DNA from: Chamaecyparis obtusa
Taxonomy: Eukaryota; Streptophyta; Pinopsida; Cupressales; Cupressaceae
Direction: 5' to 3'
Length of the DNA: 64,000 nucleotides
Assembly (NCBI GenBank): GCA_027943335.1
Contig: BSBK01000763.1
Coordinates: 867,501 to 931,500, forward strand
Below are positions 1-12,415 of this stretch, piece after piece (the first letter of the stretch is position 1; every line of letters starts with the position of its first letter). The notes beneath the pieces are model-generated. The model was not told the DNA's origin, made no database searches, and saw only the letters and a program-made list of their open reading frames with translations. A program made the position numbers and the translations under genes.

Positions 1-2440
1 TATTGCCAATAGAGAAGTTGGTGGTTCTTTTAATAACTCACATGAGTAAGAAATAATGTATAATTGAATATCTTAAATAGATTTAATCATTGACCCATCT
101 TCTCAATAGATTTCCTTGAAGGTATTAGAGTGTTTATGAGACACAAGTTCAACAAAATATTTAAGTAAGAAGAATTCATGCCCCCCTATAGATATAATCA
201 TTTAACATTAGATTTTATTTTCCACATGAGCTCCTTCTAAGGTTATCTTTGTCTAATTCATTATGAATTTTATATTATTAGGTTAAGAGATCCTTAAAAA
301 ATAGCTTTGGATGTATGCCATCATACACAAATGCTCCTTTTCTTTTGCAATATGTCACAATATCAAAAATATTTTCCTTGAAATAATATAATTAACAAAT
401 AATCATACATAGTATTTCCATGATGAGATTCACCCTCCTCTCACCATAGTATAATATTATCTTCCAAATCAACTCTTTTTGAGCACATGAATTGAAATCA
501 AAAAGGGTATTTTGAGGCTTAAGGCCTTCTTCCCAATAAAAAGAAATAAGTTAGTGATTTGAACTTGTAATCTCAAGGAAGCAAGCCTAAGGAATAAGAA
601 TGTTAGGAATCAAAAACTAAAAATATATACAAAAGTTCCATAGTGAAAAAAACTCCAATTATCTTTTTTTCCCTACTGTAAGAACCATTACTTGGAGAGA
701 TACCCATTAATTTGATTAATTCTTTCTTGAGAAGAAGATTAACCAACACCTTTTTTCATTAAGTGTAATAAGAAATTAAAGTCATCTTTGATTAAAGGAG
801 GGTCCTAAGAATAATCCCTTTTATGTTCCTTCAAATTATCCACAAATGTATCTTTATCTTGAAGGTCTTGAAGTGCATGAAAATTAGCAACTAGAATAGT
901 CAAGTTACTAGTCATGAGAAACCTTTCTAAAGACACACCACTATTGTAATTTAAATTAAAATGGAGAAAATTATTAAAAATTGTAAATACACATAAGACC
1001 ATCAAAAAGACCATGAGCAAATACAACAATAATTTCCTATCATCTAGACATATATTCTATCAATTTTCCAAATTAAATAAAATAAATTAGATTTTTTAAT
1101 TATTATTCTAAAAACATCCTATTAAGATTTGTTTTCAAACCTTATGAAAAAAATCATGATAGAGATAATTGAAAAGAGATAAAGCTAATAAATCTTCTAA
1201 ACATTTGATATTATCAAGCCATTCTTATGATTTTCCTTGCGAGGTTCTTACTTCACTTATTGTTTACTCTATTTTTTAAATAACCGAAGTCTACTTGAAG
1301 AGTTTTTATTACACCGAGAGACGTAAACCTATAGTGGCATTAATCCCTCTATAAAAAGTCATCCAAACTAACGATATAAGAAAAAAGAATCCTTTCAAAT
1401 TCTTCTACCATCTATTAATACCAACACTGCATATACGTTATTGCCCTAAAGAATCATCGCGTTCTTTATGAAGCTGGATAGTCTTCAGTTATAATCGCAA
1501 TGCAACTGGAGAATATAAAATGCACGGGAATGCAGGAGTATTTCGTTACAAATGTGCCCATATATTCTTCACTGTGAAATTCATATTTCTGTAGCTGAAG
1601 CAATAGAGGCTCGATGCATTTTTTATAATCTACAATGAATAATTTTTCTTCACAATATGTTTGCATTCTTCCTCAACATGTACTACTATATTTTATTTCT
1701 TGAATTATGATACATTCTTCTCCAACGTGCACTACTTGAAGCACAAGTTTTGTTTTACTTTTTAAACACTGTCTATCTTATATCATTGATGTAGGCTTTC
1801 ACAGTTCACTTTGATTTTTTTTTTTTTTTTGCCAGATTTGACATTGTAATCATCTTTTGTTGTTTCTTTGGAAGACATTTTAGTAGTGGTGGTGTCACAT
1901 TTATCCTTTCTGCTATGAACAACCTTCACCTAGCATTCGCGAGAGACAATCTCCTAGATAATCGTGTTTATGTGCAAATGGTACTGGCAATGTTTTTCTG
2001 CAAATAAGGATAGAAAATTTAAGTTCGCCATGGTATTTTAGGGTTTAACGTGCTATTTGGATGATAGGAAGATTAAAATGATTTTTTTTTTCTACTTGCA
2101 TTTTAGCAAATTGAAATCCTTCCCTTGTTTGATTTATTTTTTCACCTGGTTCATGATCTATTTCTTAATATTTATAAATTATTTTTCCATATTTACAAAT
2201 CTAAACAAGTAACACATTTTTTATTTTTAAATATTTATCAGTCTTTATATTCAATTATCATATTTCGTGATGTTTCTATAATTTAATTATTTAAAATAAA
2301 GTAATATAAAGTCAAAATTATCTTTTCATATATATTGTAATAAAATTATTATTTTAAAAAATATATCAGGATTTTTTTTATAAATAAATTATGAAAAATA
2401 TAATTAATGAAAATAGAAATGTTTAGTACAATAATATTGT
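1..2440. other. AT-rich intergenic DNA, no gene recognised
   Basis: The stretch is AT-rich with many homopolymer runs. The only open frames are short, on mixed strands, and show no recognisable domain. I see no LTR ends, RNA gene or repeat array here. It may be old, decayed repeat DNA. Confidence 0.5.
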
Positions 2441-2451
2441 AAATAAATGAT

Positions 2452-2506
2452 TAGAAACATCTTACTTTTCTAATGAGAATATTAGAAAAGTATGAAGATG
2501 TTTCTA
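2452..2506. repeat. Imperfect palindrome (hairpin) in AT-rich DNA
   Basis: Arms of about 23-26 bp at 2452-2474 and 2481-2506 are reverse complements apart from a 2-3 bp slip, separated by a 6-bp loop. A diverged copy of the same arm-loop-arm motif occurs near 2643-2690. Between them, 2512-2527 and 2583-2597 are also inversely related. It could be the core of a MITE or a decayed foldback element; no target-site duplication was established. Confidence 0.5.
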
Positions 2507-3179
2507 TATATTTTTTATACTTTTTCAATTAGAAATATCTTCATTCTCAATTAGAAACATCTTCATTCTCAATTATAAAGTGAAGTATAAAAAGAATATA
2601 GAAACATCATATTTATCTAATTGAGATTCAACATGTTTTTAAAGTAATTAGACATATCTTATTTTTCTAATAGAATTATTAGAAAAGTATTTTTTATATT
2701 TATAAATGTAAAATAGTAACAAAATTGTTATCTTTAGATATCTTATTTTTAAAATGTCTATAAAAGATTTCTTCAAAGATTAAATTAGAAATGCATATAA
2801 AATGTTTCTATATTTTTGAGTTGACATTTCTAAAATTTAAAAGTACTTAAAGATAACATGTAAAATGTATTTTTTCATATTTATAATGATAATTAAATTA
2901 TTATTTTAAATATTGATTTTTATTGAGATAACTTTTATTTTATAAAAAATTATAAAAGATTTCTTTCTTTATATTATTAATAATCTTTTATGATTTTTTT
3001 GAAAGTGAACCAATGTGATTAGAAGGAAATATATCTATATATTTGCATGAACAATAAATTTTAGAGAGAAATAATTCAATACTTAGGTGTGACATGTGAT
3101 AAAGGATGGTGAAATTTCTTCATTATTCTTTGAATATACATTTAATTAATATAAGTCTATCATTAAAAAGGTAACATGA
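2507..3179. other. AT-rich DNA with no gene
   Basis: Very AT-rich sequence with repeated short words such as tagaaa-type hexamers around the palindrome. No coding potential or element boundary can be supported. Confidence 0.4.
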
Positions 3180-5470
3180 AATCTCTATAAATATTAAATA
3201 TTACCTTAAACCAAACTGAACCTAACTAAAACCATACTTAACTCTAATACTAAACCAAATTTAACCCTAATCCTAAAATAAATTTAATTGTAACTCTAAC
3301 TCTAATCATAATTAAATATTAAATCAAATTAAAGTTCAACTCTAACTAATCTTAATACTAAACCAAGCAAAACCATTTCACGATAAACCTAACTACATCA
3401 TAAATCAAATTTAACCTTGACCCTAACCCTAATCAAATCAAATTTGACCCTAACACAAAACCACTTTCAACCTTAACTCAATAAAAATTTGAACCCTAAC
3501 CCTACCACTAAACCAAATGGAATTCAAACCCTTACCATAATCTATATTCTATCTCAATCCAAATTCAAACTTAACATATACCAAATTGAGCACAAAACCT
3601 AAATCAAATTAGACCTAAATCTTTATGTCATAGAGAAACCTATTGAATAAATAGAAATAAATGAATTTGAAGATTAAATTAAATTGTAACACTAAATCTT
3701 AAGGTCATCGTCATCAAAATTATCTTCTTTAAGGTTAAGAGTATTTGGCTTTCTAAAATCTACTCACATGTTAGATGAAATTTAAGTGCCATCATAGTGA
3801 TCTAACTTGATAAATTAAAATGTAACCCTATTATTAAGATTTATTGAACCATAACCAAAAAATGAACTCTAACCCTAACCATAAACTTAACTCTAAATTG
3901 AATTATACATTTAACCAAGTTGAACCCTAACTTGAATACTCAATCAAATTCAACCTTAATCCTAAATCTTGAATTGAGACTTACTCTTTAACCCTATATA
4001 ATTAAATTTTAAATTAAATGTCAACCCTAATTAGTGTCTTACTAAGTGATCACAGTTCTAATTATAATGTCCTCATTACATATGTTTAAACAAAATGAAT
4101 CTAATCCATCAAAAACCTTAAACAAAATTAAACCCCAACACTAACACCAAACAAAATCGAACCCTAATACTAAACCCAAATCTAAATATTACTCTTACAT
4201 TTAGAAAAACTTTAACACAAATTAAACCCAAACCATAAACCTAATAAAAGATTAAATAAATTATACCCTAAATATTAAAATCATCATCATCATGCTTATC
4301 TACTCTAAGGTTTATATTATTTGGCTTTCCAAAATCTACTCGCATGCTGGATAAATTTTTAGTTTTCATCATAGTGATCTATCATGATAAATTAAAAGTT
4401 AACCCTAACATTAAGCTTTATTGAACCATAACAAAAAAAATGAACCCTAACCTTAACTATAATTGAGTTTTCACATACTTCCAAAATATAATTTGATCTA
4501 AGATTAAAAAAATAGGACCACTTAATAAATCAAACCCTAAACCTAATCTTAACCATTACACTAAATCAAATTGAACTACAATCCTAATTTTGAACCTAAT
4601 TGAACCCTAAATTATATGAAATTTAAACAAGATGACCCTAATCCTAAATTATATTAAATTGAGTTTAAGATACACAAACACAAACACACATACATATGCA
4701 CCATAACCCTAATCCTATATGATATTATCAAATTCAATATATATATCCTAATAGTAACCCTAATAAAATTAAATTGTAATCATTATTATAGTCCTAATTA
4801 AACTCTAATCCTAACCCTAACCATAATTCTAACTCTAATTTTAGCGATCATCGTAATCTAAACCAAAACCCTAACCCTAATCCTAGCCCTAACCATTATG
4901 TAAACCCCAACTATAATCATAATCCCAATCCTAAACCTAGTCATAACCCTACCACTAACCCTTATCCTAACCATAAACATTATATAAACCCTAAATCAAA
5001 CCATAATCCTTAGTCTAACCAAATTTTAAAAATCAATTTAGCTAAGCGTAACCATAATCATAAACCTAAACCAAATCATAATTGCAATGCTAACCTTTAC
5101 CCTAACCCAAACTATAGCACCAACTAAATATAAACCTTTACCCTTAATCTAATTATAATCCCAATCCCAATCCTAATAGTAATTACAACCCTACCCTTAA
5201 CACTAACCAACTTCCTATTCCTAACTTGAAACCTATTATAATTGTAATCTAAACCCTAACCCTAACCATAACCATAACTATAATTCTACTCCTAACCATA
5301 AACCTAACCTTAACACTAAATCCTAACCCTAATCATTAAGATTCTACTCCCAACAATGACCATAAACCCAACCTTAACACTAAACCCTGACCCTAACCAT
5401 GATATAGACTATACACCCCTAATGGTAACCCTACCATGATATATTGTAACCCTAAATGCTAACCCTAGCC
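3180..5470. repeat. Degenerate telomere-like (CCCTAA/AACCCTA) array, first block
   Basis: About 2.3 kb are dominated by variants of a 6-7 bp word close to AACCCTA, with the best-preserved runs near 4800-4880, 5240-5270 and 5330-5400. The 6-mer CCCTAA is at least as common as the plant-type 7-mer CCCTAAA. C-rich units are on the plus strand throughout. Heavy substitution and interspersed AT-rich patches show the array is ancient. Interstitial telomere-like DNA of this kind is known from conifers; this one is too degraded to act as a telomere. Confidence 0.85.
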
Positions 5471-5472
5471 AT

Positions 5473-5580
5473 ATTAATTTATTCAATGTGTTGCGTGCAT
5501 CGTGGTTGCTACTAGAAAATATATACTAATTAAAGTTGAAAAAATTCAACATCACGATACACCTCAATGTATTTTTATAT
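5473..5580 (+). repeat. Flank sequence after first telomere-like array (copy 1)
   Basis: Starting with a tattaatttattcaatgtgtt word, this roughly 110-bp segment follows the first array. It is repeated, diverged, at 8143-8325 after the second array. Shared parts include the start, a 'gttgctacta' word, and the 'attaaagttgaaaaa' and 'catcgatatatctcaa'-like ends. It marks the array plus flank as a duplicated unit. Confidence 0.6.
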
Positions 5581-5989
5581 TTTTTAAAGCAAAATTGGAC
5601 TGACCACCATATATATATTTATAAAAGCTCTGATTCAAAGACTCATCTGGGAAAAAATTAGGAAAGAAAACTCAAAATCATCGTTAATACATATATTAGA
5701 GGAGATCCTCGAATTACAATTTTCCAACCAAAAAGATAATGTCATGTACAATCAAGGTTGCTATCCAACAAGACTCAAAATGTTTCCAAAAAACCCAAAA
5801 TGAGGAGCTCCACAATGGTCTGTCATTCCTCCATATCTACAATTTCCAGCAGTAGAGAATTATTCCTCCATATCTACAATATTCCCACGACAATATTCCC
5901 ACGAAAAGGGACCCAAGCTTCTCCCCAACCATCTAGAGGGCCAGATGAAAGAAAAGAGTCCCACCCATTAGGTAGCTAGTAAGTTGAAG

Positions 5990-6965
5990 CTGCTAGCATA
6001 TCCTACAAAGCCACTGACTGATTACTCACCAGCACGGGTAGGTTAAGGCCCGAAACAGGGGACGGTGAATGTGAAGAATCCAAACTAGTGACAATAGCCA
6101 ACATCAACCATGAAGGATGAGGAGGAATGTTGGGGGTGCCCAACAAATCAAGCAGAGCATTGACAACTCTTCTGATGGAGGCCTCAAGCTCCCGACCAAG
6201 AACTAAAGCCACAATTTGTAGAGTGTTTTTAAATATCCTATAGCTATGTCATTCCAAAGCCCTCTTGGCACTAGCGTGTATCATCATATGTTTGTGTGAG
6301 GCCAACAAAAGGTAACGAGGGAACAAACCCCCCACAAAAGCATCACCACTCCACAAATCATATTTGTGAATGGCCATCATAAGCTTATTGGCATCGATAA
6401 ATTCTAGGTGAATTACCTTATTTGCAATTAGCAGTAATAAATCCACAAACTACATCAAGTCGAGGGAGTTGGAGAGAAATATTGAAACCAAATGTGACGG
6501 AAAGAGGACTTGCGAAGATTTAGGTGAAAGCACATTCTCACCATTTACTCTCTAGATAGCCTTGCAAATCACCGAAGAGTGGCAAATGAAAACTGAGTCT
6601 ATCAAACTATCATCGACATGAGCTGGAAGCAAAAGCTCTAAAACCCCCGATAATAAGAAAATTCTGAAATTCCACGGCAACAGGTCATCATGAGTCAAGT
6701 TGCAAGAGATGCATCCCGAGCACTTAGCAAATGAGAAATCCATTTTGTGACTAAAACACACAGCTTCCTCAATGACAAGGATATTAATTATATAGTGAGC
6801 TCATAGCATCTCACATACGTAGCCAAACATAGCAACATCCCATCGAAGAGCTCACACTAAATAGCATCGATCGCAGAGAGAAGGCATGCTCAAATTCATG
6901 CCCAAAAATGAGTGTCCCACAATCCTCCATATAATTCATGCACCGGGAGTCACATGGTATATATC
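5990..6965 (-). pseudogene. Decayed protein-coding fragment, function not recognised
   Basis: On the minus strand one frame stays open from about 6800 down to 6003 apart from in-frame stops near 6549, 6450 and 6247, and reads like a real protein. It has hydrophobic stretches, a Cys-rich start (CSGCISC near 6700) and a Ser/Pro-rich end before a stop at 6003. Upstream of 6800 two frames compete, so a frameshift or exon edge is possible. I do not recognise the family. The fragment lies between two telomere-like blocks. It could instead be a chance open stretch, as no homolog can be tested here. The 5581-5990 stretch before it holds only short direct repeats (a 19-bp word at 5825 and 5862). Confidence 0.35.
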
Positions 6966-7154
6966 AGATTATGAGGGGGATGTCAATCAAAATAATGAAC
7001 AAGTTCATGGGAGATGAGAGGACAAGCCACCAAAACCAATATGTATAAGAATAAGTATTAATATGACAACATGTATGTCCTACATCAATCATTAGCCCCC
7101 TTGTCATAAATTAGAGCAAGTACTAACCAGATCACTCCTGACATCTAGAGTATA

Positions 7155-8045
7155 TATTTGGTAATATATATGGAGTTCTAACCCTAACTATAACTATATA
7201 TCTAACTTGAGAATGACCCTAAATATAACTATATCATCAACCCAAAACCTAATCCTAACCCTAATCATGAAACAAAACCTAAGGTCTCAAGTGTAAACCC
7301 TAACTAGAATATTTATCTTAACCCTCACCCTAACCTTAACCCTAACCAAACACTAATCTGAGACCTAACTAAAATGTAATCTAAATACTAACCCTAACCC
7401 TAACTATAATCCTAACTCTAATCATAACCTAAACTCTAACCCGAACACAAATCTTAATCCTAACCCCAACTATTTCTCTAACCTAAGAATGATTCTAAAC
7501 CTAACTATGTAACTAATCCAAACCCTAACCATGGTGTAAACCCTAACTCTAACCCTAGCCATAACACAAACATAAAACCTAAGTATATCATTAACCCACA
7601 TCCTATCCCTACCCTAACCATGATATAAACCCTAACCTCAACCTTAAAAACCCATATTTGTAAACTAAAACCCAATGTAAACACTCACCTTAATCATAAT
7701 TATAACCCCAACCTTAATTCTACTTCCAATCTAAACCCTAACCTAACCATAATTCTAACCATCTCCTTAACCATACCCAAAACCCTAACCATGATGCAAA
7801 CCCCAATCCTAAAACATAATCTTAAAACTAATCCTAAACCCTAACTCTAACCATAATCCTAACCCTAACCCTAACCCAACAACCCACCTCTAGCCCTAAT
7901 TATGATGTAAACCTTGATGATAACCATAATCCTAACCTTAAATCTAAATTCTAACCCTAACAATAATCCTAACATAACTCTATTCATAACCTTAACCATG
8001 ATGTAAAGTATAACCCTAACTATAAACCAAATATATCTTAGGGTT
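7155..8045. repeat. Degenerate telomere-like array, second block
   Basis: About 0.9 kb of the same CCCTAA/AACCCTA-derived words as in 3180-5470, in the same orientation, with clearer runs at 7310-7360, 7380-7410 and 7855-7885. It is followed by the same flank sequence as the first block, so the two blocks probably arose by duplication, or by insertion of the 5480-7150 DNA into a single longer array. Confidence 0.85.
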
Positions 8046-8142
8046 ACTAATCTGTGTGTAATACAATTAGGGTTAGAAAAAGTAATTATATTATAATAAT
8101 ATTAGATTAAATTTATTTAATTAAAAATGTTATATAATTATT

Positions 8143-8325
8143 TATTAATTTATTCAATGTGTTATGCACACTGCCATTGCTACTAGCTAATATATACTTT
8201 ATAATTAGAATACTCCGAGATGTATTGAGGCGTTTAATTTTTTCATCATTCACCTTTAATAAAAATTAAAGTTGAAAAACTTAAACACCTCGATATATCT
8301 CAACATATTTTTAATATTATCCATT
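8143..8325 (+). repeat. Flank sequence after second telomere-like array (copy 2)
   Basis: Diverged copy of 5473-5580: same start word, same central 'ttgctacta' word, and the same tail ending in an ATATTTTTAATATT-like word. It contains about 60 bp of extra sequence relative to copy 1. From 8326 to 8795 nothing further is recognised. Confidence 0.55.
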
Positions 8326-8795
8326 CACATTACATTCTTCTCAAATAAAATAAGACTTTTTTTTATCAGTCCATGACAAAGGTTTTAATCAAAATGACAA
8401 TCGACCCAAAACCATATCTCTACAGAAACAATTATAGTTCTATTAGGAAAATGGCAGACCGTTCAAATTCTTTCTTCATGCGATACAAATTTTTCTTACA
8501 TTTTCATTATCTCTAGAGAAGAAAACAAACCATTTATATGGTAGTACGGCCATGAAAATTTTCCACCTGGGCCAGAGCATTTTCGTATTGTACATAGAAC
8601 ATGGTCCGGAGAAAAAAATTTCGTAGATTTTATTTGGTATTGCATGTATGTGTTTTAGTTCGCTTTTCTCTTTTTGTTGTATTTTAGAAAGAGAAAATTC
8701 TGTGAAGTACGGAACTTTCATCACGTTAAGGCTTGGAAGTCAAGATAATTTGGATAAAGGACAATATTTGTAAAGGATCTGATCTTCCCTTGTGA

Positions 8796-9075
8796 AGAGA
8801 TAGGGACCTCCGGCGTGACTCCAACGACAAGAGAGGAAAAAAAAATGCAGACTTTTCAAAAGAGCAAATTGGGAGGAAGCCCGCAATCTGCACGCAAAGC
8901 CACTTGCCATCTGATCGTGTTTGTATCTCTTCCTCATTTCCACTTAAATTCCTTCATATTCATCTCCTCCCCCATTTGTTTTGATTGACATGAAATCTTT
9001 CAGCCTTGATCTTCCTACATGCTCACAATTTCACCGCTCCTTCCTTTCCTCACTTGGGTTTTCTTCATCTGTAAC
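8796..9075 (+). repeat. Diverged direct repeat, copy 1
   Basis: This segment is similar, with gaps, to 10257-10590 in the same orientation. Shared landmarks in the same order are a GGGACCTCC word, a TTTTCAAAAGAG word, a CATATTCATCTCCTCCC-like stretch and CTTGATCTTCCTACA. Neither copy has a convincing ORF. They may be related promoter or 5' leader sequences of an ancient duplicated gene, or parts of an old repeat family. Confidence 0.5.
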
Positions 9076-10256
9076 CGCGATAGCTGTGGACTCCAACAGC
9101 AATCGATATACTCTTGCGGGCCACCACCATATTGCATGTAACTACAAAAGCAGAGGAGTGCATACACATTTTTAATCCAAAGGAAGTGGGTAAAACACAT
9201 ATTTCATGTCAAGAATATAAAATATTATATAATCTTACTTGTAATTAGCATGGCATGTGTTACAAAACTCTCTGATATCTAATGGGATAGAGACACTCTA
9301 GTTGACGGTAAGATGGACAAGATTAACATGTTGTTTGCTGACGTTTGCACTCTGTATAGCCATGAATTCATTGGAATGAGCTACATTCATTAACTTCAAA
9401 CAATGTTAAAGTGGTCGATCGTGGAAATTCTTGCAAAGCGTAATTAATTAATTAAAATTAAAATACAATGAGTATATAATATTTTTTAATTAATTAATAA
9501 TTATAGTAAATGGTACATTTTGGGTGCTGTATAGACAAGAGTGTTCTTGTTGGACTTTTCTGTGTGGTTTAAATTGTATCACTTTCAAACTTTTATGTCT
9601 CAAACTTAAGTAATAAATAAATGCATCTTTAGAAAATAGAATGATAATTACTGAAGTATTTTTGTTGCATCTTAGCTTTTGTTGCTTTAATAATAATTGG
9701 AACAATTAGTTGGTCTTCAAAATGTACTACTTGAGAATATTAAATATGTAAGTTATTTGAATTTTATTAGGGATATTTACATGCCTTTTAATTCATTAGT
9801 TAAGGGATTCTATTTGAGTTCTTGCCTATAAATTAGTATGATAGTAATGTAGTCTATAAATAAATAATTATAATGTTTGATTGAAATGAAAAATTGTAAA
9901 TCATATATGAAGTAGATGTTTTAAAAATAATTAAATTAAAGTATAAAAGATGCTTGAAGATTTTATTAGTTAAAAATAGAGACTAGAAAATATTATTCAA
10001 GAGATTCCCGTTGACGGGATTTTAGGGAGCTGGACTTTGAGCTATACTTAAATGTTATTAGAGCTCGGTGTTCCAGTGCGAATTTGTCTTATCTTGGTAA
10101 TTCGAAAAGAGGCGCATACTACAAAACTCAATGCGCAGAAATTAATTTAAAACTTGGGAAATTAAGATGATTGAATACATTAAACAAGAGTACTCTATTG
10201 AAATATATATTAAACAATAGTGCTAGTACTATTTGTGACTTTTCCCACATTCCAAA
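9076..10256. other. AT-rich DNA, no gene recognised
   Basis: Between the two copies of the diverged direct repeat there is AT-rich sequence with only short, unsupported open frames. No LTR ends, RNA gene or simple repeat array is seen. Confidence 0.4.
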
Positions 10257-10590
10257 GATGGGGACCTCCACCGAGAGATTGAAGACAGAGACGGTGGAGA
10301 ATTTTCAAAAGAGGAAATCGGGAAGAAGTTATCAAAGCCACCACTTTGCCACGAATAGTTTTTGTGTGCTTACAGTGGGTGAAAGCCGTCCCTTTCAAAG
10401 CTTTCAAAGTCTGAGTCAGAAAAGGAATGCAAGTTCCGTCTTCGAGCAAATCTCTCGCTCGTTTCTCCTAAATTCGCTTCACATTCATCTTCTCCCACAT
10501 GTGTTATGACTGCCTCGGGATCTCTCGATCTTGATCTTCCCACACGCTCACCGTTTCTCCGCTTCTTACTTTTGCGCAGTCGGCCTTTCT
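10257..10590 (+). repeat. Diverged direct repeat, copy 2
   Basis: Counterpart of 8796-9075, about 1.46 kb downstream. It is longer through internal insertions, including a TTCAAAGCTTTCAAAGTC stretch. Open frames on both strands across it (up to 112 codons) show no domain and are not kept in copy 1, so coding is unlikely. Confidence 0.5.
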
Positions 10591-10661
10591 TTATCGAATA
10601 GGCAGCAACCAGCGAGGCGAGAGAGATGAACATGAAAACCACGCTTCCTGCTTCAACAACA

Positions 10662-12350
10662 TGTTGGTTTCTATTGTTCTAGATGCAAAAGCTTTTTCTT
10701 TCATTCACGGTGGAAACTTGTGGGCTTTACACCTTGGCTATTAATTTGTGTGATGTTCTAAGTCACATCAATATGAGTTTGATTTACGGTGAAGTTGTTA
10801 GCTGTTAATGTTTTAAGTTTACTAGGTCATGAAATGACCATGTGGCTATCTTTAGTGACGGATTTCAAAGGGACTTAAAATTGGTTTTTTGAAAATAAGG
10901 AGAGAGGCTTTGAAGTCTTTTGTTTGACTCATTTTGTCCTTATTCTCCTTTTAGCTTCCGCCGCCATGAATAGACTAGTGAAGAGTTTTGACACAGTGTT
11001 CCTTTCACTTGTTTTATGGGTTTCTGATATGGTGATCAGTGATTGTAACTGGTTTGGTTGGTACCAGTTTCATTCCTTTTGGTTAAGGTATTGATGATAT
11101 TTAATGGTTTGTTTTGTGTTTCTTTCACATGGTTTGAAAGTTTATGGAAAAAACTTCAACCGTATTTTCTGATATAGTTTGTGGTTGTTCTACTTGGCAT
11201 ATTCTTGGTTAAACAGAACAAGTGGCTTTTAATAGAAAATTTCAAAAGGGCTTTCCAGAAAAGAAACTTCAATGGTAAACAAAGGTTAAATTTCAGTCTC
11301 AGATATGCATGATTGGTTTGGTCATTTGTTTCTTCAAAAGGTTACCCAGAACTGAGGTAAGGGATGTTTTTTGTGATTCTTACAAAGTTTTTGAATATTT
11401 TCTCCACTTAATAGTAATCTCTTCTTCAATATTTGTTTTGGGTTATAATCAGTTACTTCATTTGAAAGTGGTTTCGAAAGAGGTTTTTTTAGTGGTTGCA
11501 AATAATTGTTTTATTTTTTAACTCTAATAGAGGGTTTGATGGAACATTGAAAGTGTCTCAGTTCATCCATGAGTAAGAATTGGTTCCGGTTGACAGAATA
11601 TTTTACTTGAGTTTATCTTTAAACATCTTTGAAAATAGATCTAGTTTGAAGTAAAATAGAGCATTTGATGGTTTTAGTTTTTCAATTTTTGGAACTATTT
11701 TTTAAACACAGTTGGTTACTCTGTTGGTTGCGATAACCCTAGCAGAGGTTTTGAAATAATAGAAGTATTTTTGTTCTTGTAACTATATTATTGAATGTAA
11801 TTGTGTAAAATACTTTCCTATAAAAGACAAGATCAAGGTGTATCAAAGTAAGAAAAAAGGATGCATGATCATATTGTCTTGGATATGGAAGTATTTGTCT
11901 CAGGATTGAAAGCAGAATTTTAAGATTATTTATATATGTAAGGTGTGTGTCTCAAAGCATACAGCTATATATTTAATTGATCTGTGAAGGAAAATATTGT
12001 AAAAGAAAGCTTTAGGGTTGGAGCCCTAAGCAGTTGAACTATTGTTGTAAAGAGACAAGTTGTGGCTCAATAAAGTTTACAAGCTTAAAATGGAGTGGCT
12101 TTTCTCCCTATGAAAAAACCATATGCTTTTGAGGGTTTCCCACTCAGGACAAAATTATGTGTCTTTATTTGTGAGTCATTTTCTTTTGTCTAATATCTTA
12201 TTGTCTTTTACTTACATGTTCAGTTTATGTATACTTCTCATAGAATGTTTCTTATATAAATGATGTTCTTCAGTTTTGTTTAAAGAAAAATTTAATAACC
12301 TTCCTATTCTAACTCACCCCCCCTCTCAAAATAGCCTTTGTCTTTCAACA
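10662..12350 (+). repeat. Probable 5' LTR of a Ty1/copia element
   Basis: The right end is well supported: sequence ends ...CAACA at 12350, followed 2 bp later by a primer binding site. The zone 12080-12150 has the 'gtggcttttctccc ... gggtttccca' pattern seen near the 3' end of long copia LTRs. The left end is only a candidate: TGTTG at 10662 pairs with the terminal CAACA as a 5-bp inverted end. No second LTR is left in the window to confirm length, because the element is truncated after gag. Confidence 0.5.
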
Positions 12351-12352
12351 AG

Positions 12353-12370
12353 TGGTATCAGAGCCTAGGG
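12353..12370 (+). other. Primer binding site, initiator tRNA(Met) type
   Basis: TGGTATCAGAGCC lies 2 bp after the LTR end. This is the classic plant retrotransposon site complementary to the 3' end of initiator tRNA-Met, which primes minus-strand DNA synthesis. Confidence 0.85.
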
Positions 12371-12415
12371 TCCCTTCCTAGGTCTTTCTATCGGGGTTAT
12401 CCTTTGGAAGCTTCA

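Noticed and set aside
8981..9200. ORFs of about 60 codons on both strands
   Set aside because: Short, overlapping and within the diverged repeat; no protein features.
10171..10642. Overlapping ORFs on both strands (112, 79 and 90 codons)
   Set aside because: No domain, not conserved in the related copy at 8796-9075, and they overlap each other.
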